From Rhizopus sp. PT2906 (taxonomy: Eukaryota > Mucoromycota > Mucoromycetes > Mucorales > Rhizopodaceae), in NCBI GenBank assembly GCA_025529335.1, contig JAMYHX010000680.1, positions 1 to 17,793 on the forward strand: a stretch of DNA of 17,793 bases, read 5' to 3'. Positions 9,129-15,182 of this stretch are shown in pieces; the stretch's first letter is position 1, and every line of letters begins with the position of its first letter. The notes below the pieces were generated by a model. It had not been told where the DNA came from. It saw only the letters and a program-made list of their open reading frames with translations, and made no database searches. A program made the translations under genes and the position numbers.

Positions 9129-11404
9129 ATGGAACACGCCAAAGCTATTAAAGATCGCGACGTTAAAGCTATTTGTGAATATATATCCAACTACTGTGAG
9201 ACTCACATTTGCACTTCATTCAGCACACAACACGTTCGATCATTCTATACATTCTTTCCTACTTTACTCGACTTATTGTTTGGATCTCCAACAAAAAGGT
9301 AACACATCATCGTTTCCTAAAAAGATGGTCTAACACATTCTCTCTAGAGGATTCATACAGACACAGCTAGAGCCTCATCAAGACGAAGCTCTTAAAAACT
9401 TGTTGTCGATTCAAGGTCCCTTTTTCCAATCTTTACTCAGGATCAGTCAATCGTCCGATTACTATTATGACCTATCCAATGAAAGTCTACCTGTAAAAAA
9501 CTCGCTATACACCAAGGGCCATTGTCTAATTGTTTATATATAGTCTGAGGTTCGAAAGATCTTATCAACAGGTGCTATTCATCTATTACCCCAAGTATAC
9601 AAACACTGCAATGTCATCATGCCATCGTCACCTTCTGGCTCAACCATAGATTTTCATACATCAGCTACTAAACAGTCTTCTCTCTTACCGTCTGGTATCA
9701 GCTCAGAAAGAAAGATCCAGTTAAACATATTGCAGTTATACCTATATAACTTTGCCATCCTGCCCACCTGGTCAACAGCAACAGCACAACCGCCCATGTC
9801 TACATTCACAAGTACATCGCTTCGATCGCCGATAAACAAAACCATGCCTAATATATCAACTACCTCCTTTTTGGACAACAGTAGCCCATCACAACTCACT
9901 AAACCTGGTCGCAGCATAACCTCAAGCATATATACCGACGTCCTTGACAACTATCTATCACGTCTGATCCCCATCAACGATCAAGCGTTTCCGGCCATCG
10001 TTGGACCCTTTTTTATAGACGCACTTGCTGAGCTCTGGATACGTATGCCATGGATAAGCAATAATAACAGACTGAGTCCCACTCTCATGCACTACATTTC
10101 TCATTTTATCAATTACATTGTAAGGCATGATCTACGACGATGTGTAAATAATACCCAAGACAATGTATATACATACACATACAAAGCTATACATGATGAA
10201 TTATACATGTTGACATCCAGGCTTGCTCTCAATTGGGACAAGACAGACGATTACATTCAGGCAAGTCTGTTCTCTTCCTCTTTCATTATGTTTAATCAAG
10301 TTCTCTTTAGATTATCGAACTCTGGTGTCAATGGGCCGCACCTTGGAAACTAGGCACACCATTTCGAAGCATTGAAAAGGAAAACTTCTTACCCACACAG
10401 ACAGGCTGGGCACCGTTCATACTTGATAATGTGCCTTACTACTTTTCTGCGGTAGACATCTTGCTCAAAAGGATATCTACATTTTCATATACCGATTCGT
10501 TAAACATGTCAGTGGCTGGCCAGCTTCGTATCCTCTACCGGTTCATCAACGTCTTTTATACCGCTCGAGATTTGATCGGGTTCTTGGCTCTTGTCGAAAA
10601 GGCGCTTGATCATGCTGGACATGCCTTTATCGAATGGGATCAGGAGATTGCAAAGATTGCCTATGGTCATGCATCGGCCGCGGCCAAGGTAAAGGAAAAG
10701 ATGAAGGCGGCGAGTGAGCGATTGGCGCAGATCGGGGGAAAGACATCACAGTGGAGGTCAGAGCATCTGTATGATACAGAGGAACAACAGGAACGACGAT
10801 CGCCTAGCTTGATAGCCGCTGTCTCCAATTTATATCATAATATCAATGTACATGTGGCTGCCAGTAAGTGGCCTACAAGACTGTCAAATAGACACCTAGA
10901 GCCTATGCAAGAAGCATATCATGTCTTGTCGACTTTGTTCAATATTAATAGTGCCCTGTTTGCTCCGTTGAAGACGGCATCGACCATACCGGGAAAGAGA
11001 ACAGGGTTCACCCAATTGGCATTTGCTGGAAAACAGAATGGAGGATATCTAACCGCAGAAGAAAAGGAGTTGCTGAAGCAAGGTAAACTTGTCTGTTCGC
11101 CACATAACATCCCAGCGGTGGGTCCTCGTAAGCATACCATTGTTCGATCACACGAAAATGTCACACTCGTGCGCTGGACTCTTTACTGGGACAAACAATT
11201 GAATGAAATGGTATATGCTGCTCAACTTTATTAAGCTGTACTCATATTTCTTTTTAGTTGGACGCTTGGATTCCTTTAGAATATAGACCTGGATTTGTGC
11301 CCAACAGGGTGACGACAAGACCTCTTGCAAATACTGTAAATTTCATTTATGCATGTGCACTTTTATTTTTAATTCTTTATATTCTTTGCAAGCTATATCT
11401 GTAA
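9129..11404 (+). CDS. SMPD4: SMPD4-family protein (neutral sphingomyelinase 3 family), C-terminal anchor
   Basis: Exons 9129-9298, 9348-9492, 9544-10260, 10311-11210 and 11258-11404 give 692 residues. Family evidence: an N-terminal FFPTLLDLLFGSP block (about residues 40-53), a central ELWCQWAAPWK block (about 347-357), then TGWAPFILDNVPYYF and FINVFYTARDLIGF. These match the order of blocks in animal SMPD4 (PF14724). Exon 5 ends in a hydrophobic helix (about 671-692) right before the stop, fitting the single C-terminal membrane anchor of the family at the ER/nuclear envelope. Animal SMPD4 is reported to hydrolyse sphingomyelin and to matter for the nuclear envelope. The fungal substrate is not shown by the sequence; fungi use inositol phosphosphingolipids, so the enzyme name is provisional. 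Intron 3 is GC-AG. Convergent with PRMT5. Confidence 0.86.
10261..10310 (+). other. GC-AG intron 3 of the SMPD4-family gene
   Basis: The donor is CAG|GCAAGT and the acceptor TTTAG, 50 nt apart. Phase 0 is required so that DDYIQ joins IIELWCQWAAPW. The nearby GT (GTCTGT) would put the downstream exon out of frame. CAG|GCAAGT is the typical context of the rare GC donor class. Confidence 0.85.
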
Positions 11405-11413
11405 CATATTTCT

Positions 11414-12001
11414 CTATAAAGATACATAGTACGATCTTCCTCCCGGGTTATGAATAGGTGATACATATGTTTCCTGTTTATCTTTATCTTGGACAACCAC
11501 TGACCATTCGTACCAAACCTTTTCACTGTCTGTCAATCTCCAGAAATGAACTGTTACAATCGAGTCCTTGATGATCTCGACAGGTTGAGCCACAGGAAAG
11601 AAGATGGGGAACCAGCTAAACATGCCAGGCGAATGCGTTTCCGGATGAATTGAGATGGTTACGTCCTTGTAGAGTACACAGTCAAAGTAACCAGCCAGTC
11701 CATGCATCACTGCATCGTGGTCGATAACAAATTGAGCGTAGCTGTCTCGTTTGTTGTGTAAGTTGTTTATAGGCTCGGTTGGTATGTTCTTATTAGGATG
11801 ATAAAAGGTCCATAAATCCTCGGGTTCAGCTAATCGATACGCCTGTTGGAACATGACAACATAGGGCGTCTCAAAGTTTTTGAGATCATTGTAGGCAGCA
11901 ACACTGTTACGTATCCGCGTAGATGCTAAGGGTGCAATAGATGTTGTATATGAAGAAGGGATAGAAATACCACCCTCTGAAAAAAAAAAGTGTTGATCTA
12001 T

Positions 12002-12052
<51 letters not shown>

Positions 12053-13570
12053 TTTGAGAAACTTTTGAGCTCCATCCAAGCATTCAGGTGACAACTCGTT
12101 ATCACCAAAAGAACCCAACAGTTCACTCACTAATATATCACACTTTGTTTCTGGATTCCATGTTCTCATGTCTGCAAACACCAAGTCAACCTTATCTCCC
12201 CATACTTGTGCCTTCATGTTTTGTAATCTATCAGATCATTAATAAAAGTAAAAGCAAGATGTATGCGTGTTTTACGTCACATAAGCATTCGGATTCTTTT
12301 CAAGCGCAATAAGGCGAATTTTGCGTAATGACTTTTCAGCAGCTCGGAGACAGCAATTGACTAAAGGCCCTCTTCCGGCACCCACGACCATAATAGTACT
12401 ATAGTACATTAATATCTTTTTTAGGAAAAAGACTAGATCATATCTTACGTAACGACATCCGATTGATACTCAACACGTTCTAACAATGCTTGATAGACAG
12501 CCTATGAATAAAGCTGTTAAAAAATTGCTTGATTTTCCCTTTATACGTTACTCTTTCATATTGTTGATACTTGATAGGATCCCTTTCAAAAGTCTCATAC
12601 GTATGATTTTCGAGGTTATCAGCTAATGGCTGCAAAGGGATCTGAAGATAATCAAAATACCCAGATGCAAACTTTTCTACTTCATTTGGCTCCGGCAGAT
12701 TTCTGTTCAAATAATGCATGTATTGATTATAAGAAGCAGGCGATGCTGCAGGATGAATAGGGTCTTTGGGTGCCGTGACAATGATATCTGGTCTCATCTT
12801 GTCCATCATCATCTTGATAAAGTTCTGATGTCGCTTTGTTAAAACAGGGAATCCCTTTTGGTTGGGCACAAAGACATGTGCAGGAACGATCAAGGCTCGA
12901 ACAGGTTCTGCTAACCACATGTTGAGAAATGCTTCTGAAGAAGGTAACTCGGTTGTCACTTCAAGCGCCACACCTATTCTAGTGTTGTGGCCGGTCAGCA
13001 GGCGCAATCGGTTCCATCGTTTCCATCCTACGTTTTCTTCCTTGTCCTTTTCAGTCAACAGGACTCGAACGCATAGCTGAGGTGACATGGTTCTCGATAC
13101 CGTATTGAGTACACGAGCCGTGCTGTGTACTTGTTCACTAAGTGTAGGAAAGATGGTACCCGTCAAACCAATGTGTGTAGCCCAATCGGCTTCTTGTTTA
13201 AAGGCAATTTCTGAACACGTTCGAATGTCGTCACTGGGCGAATCAAGGTCAATCCAGTCTGAAAAGAGGCCCAAGACCTTACCAGACCACTCTACAATAG
13301 TTGTATAAATAAATATGTAGCATACATATATAATTACTTGCCTGGAGAATTCAAAAGTAAATCTTGACGATCAAACACGGGTTGATCTTTCCACGCCTCA
13401 TGCTCTTCTTGGCTCCATGTTCTATCTTGATTCAATACACGTCGAAATGAGGGTTTGGCGATTGGAGCAACAACAAAGTCATGTGTGGTTGTTTCTGCAA
13501 ACTCAATAAATCTACTTATATCTGTAACTTCTTCAGTTGCTAATAAGCCAATGTTGCAAGAACGCGACAT
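11414..13570 (-). CDS. PRMT5: PRMT5, type II protein arginine methyltransferase
   Basis: Transfers methyl groups from S-adenosylmethionine to protein arginines, forming symmetric dimethylarginine on histones, Sm proteins and others (Skb1 in fission yeast, Hsl7 in budding yeast). Exons: 13570-13342, 13291-12552, 12501-12449, 12398-12276, 12227-12052, 11976-11414. They sum to 1,884 nt, 627 residues (human 637). An N-terminal TIM-barrel region (about 1-300) is followed by YETFERDPIKY, whose Phe311 matches the phenylalanine that directs symmetric methylation. SAM motif I is VVGAGRG (344-350), then ALEKN and ADMRTW, and the double-E loop SELLGSFGDNELSPE has Glu417 and Glu426. The C-terminal beta barrel ends PGGRSYYVSL. 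Intron 1 is GC-AG; intron 5 contains A44. The start is ATG at 13570 (MSRSCNIGLL). All key residues are present, so it should be active. Confidence 0.97.
11977..12051 (-). other. PRMT5 intron 5 with a 44-base homopolymer
   Basis: 75 nt, the longest intron found here. The donor (AAAG|GTAAAA) runs straight into A44 on the minus strand (T44 at 12006-12049 as written). The acceptor is a pyrimidine-rich TTTTTCAG. Without the homopolymer it would be about 31 nt, shorter than any neighbour, so part of the tract may be needed for splicing size. Reading through it gives a spurious poly-lysine protein. Confidence 0.85.
13292..13341 (-). other. GC-AG intron 1 of PRMT5
   Basis: On the minus strand the donor is CCAG|GCAAGT and the acceptor TTGTAG, 50 nt apart. 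Phase 1 is needed so that NSPE joins WSGKVLGLF. The GT four bases further on would lead straight into a stop in the next exon. The donor heptamer is identical to that of the GC-AG intron in the neighbouring SMPD4-family gene. Confidence 0.85.
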
Positions 13571-13588
13571 GATCAAAGTTGAATAAAA

Positions 13589-13592
<4 letters not shown>

Positions 13593-13624
<32 letters not shown>
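13593..13624. repeat. T32 homopolymer upstream of PRMT5
   Basis: 32 T residues on the plus strand (A32 in the PRMT5 sense) end 22 bp before the PRMT5 ATG. Such dA:dT tracts are known to disfavour nucleosomes in fungal promoters. If transcription starts upstream of it, the messenger would instead carry a poly(A) leader. The exact length is uncertain because sequencing of long homopolymers is error-prone. Confidence 0.7.
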
Positions 13625-13629
<5 letters not shown>

Positions 13630-13717
13630 GAAAGGGAATATAAAAAAAGAGCGGGAAATCAAACCAAACAATAAACAGATTGACTTTACTTGTTACAGTG
13701 AATAAAGTGTAAGCATG

Positions 13718-14281
13718 TTATTTCTTAAGTGGGTCTTTTTTAGGTACTTCTGGAAACTGTAGCTTCTTTAATCGCTCCTCTGCTTCTTTCTTTTGAATCC
13801 TTTTTGTATATTCACGTTGACGCAGATAAAAGTAATCCTTTTGCAAAATGAATCGTACTGGTTGTTGTTGTTGTTGTTGCTCTTCCTTCTTTTCTTCTTC
13901 TGACTCTTCTTTATTGTCTTCTTTCTTATCTTCCTTCTTGTCTTCTTTTTTGTCTTGTTTCTTTTCGTCTTCTGTGTCTTTGGAAGACCTCCATGATTTC
14001 CAAGCAGACCCTAATGTCGACACTAAATCACTCACACTATCACTCTCTGGCTTTCGCGCTTCCAACTTTTCTCTTTTTGCAGCCTTTAGCTGAGGCGAGG
14101 TAGGCTTGGAAGAACCACCCAGTTTTGTACAAAAGTTGACATCACTCAGGTGACTTTTACATACCGGAAACCAATCTGTGTTGCTATTGTCTGCTAAAGT
14201 CAAGACAACATTGGAGAATTTGTTACATACAAAACAAGGTCTCTCATTCGTAATTAGTCGGGCAATATACAGGTTTTGCAT
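13718..14281 (-). CDS. VFA1: VFA1-like Vps4-associated protein
   Basis: 187 residues, single exon. The N-terminus has a zinc-binding pattern C-x2-C...C-x2-H (Cys16, Cys19, Cys41, His44) in CFVCNKFSNVVLTLAD, characteristic of the Vfa1 family (PF08432). In budding yeast Vfa1 binds the MIT domain of the AAA ATPase Vps4 and modulates ESCRT-III disassembly at endosomes. The middle (about 90-140) is low-complexity with repeated KKED/KKEDN units and a run of seven Gln encoded by a CAA tract. The C-terminus is a charged helix containing YTKRIQKKEAEERLKKLQFP, placed where the Vps4-binding segment is expected. The ATG at 14281 is used; the codon upstream is TTG. Shares a 162-bp divergent promoter with the next gene. 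Confidence 0.9.
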   Translation of the reverse strand: MQNLYIARLITNERPCFVCNKFSNVVLTLADNSNTDWFPVCKSHLSDVNFCTKLGGSSKPTSPQLKAAKREKLEARKPESDSVSDLVSTLGSAWKSWRSSKDTEDEKKQDKKEDKKEDKKEDNKEESEEEKKEEQQQQQQPVRFILQKDYFYLRQREYTKRIQKKEAEERLKKLQFPEVPKKDPLKK

Positions 14282-14443
14282 CAAAAATTAAAAAAAAAAA
14301 ATCATGTGGCCAAGTTGAACAGAAGGACAATAAAAAAAGGGAGAGCACGGACTTTTCTAAAGTGGGTAGTCTTGTGATCACCAAGAGAAGTGACCCATTC
14401 TCTCTTTCTTTCTTTCTTTTTCTTTCTTTTCTTTTTATAAAAC
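14282..14443. promoter_or_regulatory. Divergent VFA1 / orphan gene promoter
   Basis: 162 bp between the two ATGs. It contains a pure pyrimidine run of 39 nt (14398-14436, mostly CTTT units) directly before TATAAAA (14436-14442), which abuts the rightward ATG. At that distance TATAAAA cannot serve as a standard TATA box, so the pyrimidine run is more likely part of the initiator or leader. An A11 run (14289-14299 region) lies near the VFA1 start. Confidence 0.5.
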
Positions 14444-15097
14444 ATGGCAGAAGATAGCGAAACTAAAAAGTTACAGGATAAATTAGGATACGCCGACATT
14501 CATCCTACGACCCTGTCTCCTTTACAGAAACAACCCAAGACAAACTCAAACATCCATGTCACCATCAGAGAGCCTAAACCACAAAGACCTATACCTGCCC
14601 TGGAGAAAAAACGGTCATTTAGGGAAGAAACACCCATGCAACGATCCAATAGTCTGCAAGGCGAGTGTGTCTGTCAAAAGAAGATGGATACGAGGAATCC
14701 AGAAGATATTAAAGAGATGGCTTCTAGACTCTACGAAATGGCCGATCGAATGCTCCAATCGCTATCGTTGGAAGAAAAGAATAAGCCGAGACCATCAAGT
14801 AGTACACCGATAAGAAGAAGCAGTACACGTAGTTCGCCTGATACGATCTATCGACAGAATTATCCAGAGTACATGCTCCCTCCGCCGCAGCCCAGGGTGC
14901 CTCTTAATTATTATTATTATGCTCCCATAGAATATGATAGTCCTCCCTTAGATTACTATTATGTACCACGAAGACCACGAAGAAGAAAATCAATGAGCCA
15001 AGTATCAGATGAAGAATATACAAGATTAAAACGAAAAAATTCAAAACGAATGCAAGAACCTGTTTATGATGCGTATTATTATGATTATTATTACTAA
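14444..15097 (+). CDS. Unrecognised 217-aa protein with tyrosine-rich C-terminus
   Basis: I do not recognise this protein. It is a single intronless frame beginning MAEDSETKKL right after a pyrimidine-rich leader. Residues 1-80 are polar and Pro/Lys/Ser-rich. Residues about 84-113 (NPEDIKEMASRLYEMADRML) form a probable amphipathic helix, the only part that looks folded. The rest is basic and Ser/Arg-rich with RRSSTR and RRPRRRKS, possible nuclear-localisation or basophilic-kinase sites. Tyrosine clusters follow: NYYYYAP, DYYYVP and a final AYYYDYYY. No signal peptide or membrane segment. Consistent codon-level coherence (repeated TAT/TAC tyrosines, clean stop, AATAAA at 15133-15138) supports a real gene. 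It is probably largely disordered; function unknown. Confidence 0.7.
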   Translation: MAEDSETKKLQDKLGYADIHPTTLSPLQKQPKTNSNIHVTIREPKPQRPIPALEKKRSFREETPMQRSNSLQGECVCQKKMDTRNPEDIKEMASRLYEMADRMLQSLSLEEKNKPRPSSSTPIRRSSTRSSPDTIYRQNYPEYMLPPPQPRVPLNYYYYAPIEYDSPPLDYYYVPRRPRRRKSMSQVSDEEYTRLKRKNSKRMQEPVYDAYYYDYYY

Positions 15098-15132
15098 CAA
15101 AGATCATCAAGAAACTCTTTTACACTATATAC

Positions 15133-15138
15133 AATAAA
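15133..15138 (+). terminator. AATAAA polyadenylation signal of the orphan gene
   Basis: A perfect AATAAA lies 36 bp after the TAA of the Tyr-rich protein gene, in the 83-bp gap before the convergent ADCS stop. Confidence 0.55.
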
Positions 15139-15163
15139 ATAATCAGTCATTGATTCCCCCCTC

Positions 15164-15182
15164 TTTTTTTTTTTTTTTTTTT
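15164..15182. repeat. T19 tract overlapping the ADCS stop codon
   Basis: On the minus strand the ADCS stop TAA is the beginning of an A-rich run of 19 A's, within the sequence CCAAGGTAAAAA. It is probably a simple homopolymer in the 3' untranslated region. Confidence 0.6.

Noticed and set aside
8953..9333. 126-codon open stretch overlapping the start of the SMPD4-family gene
   Set aside because: It runs through the TATA box and, in another frame, through exon 1, whose frame matches the SMPD4 family; judged a shadow.
9524..9543. A possible 20-nt intron (GTCTAATTG...TATAG) in the SMPD4-family gene
   Set aside because: Too short to splice; the GTAAAA donor at 9493 gives a normal 51-nt intron and a better family match.
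11978..12060. Poly-lysine run inside a continuous PRMT5 reading frame
   Set aside because: Produced by reading through the A44 tract of intron 5; splicing joins FLK to EGGISIP as the family requires.
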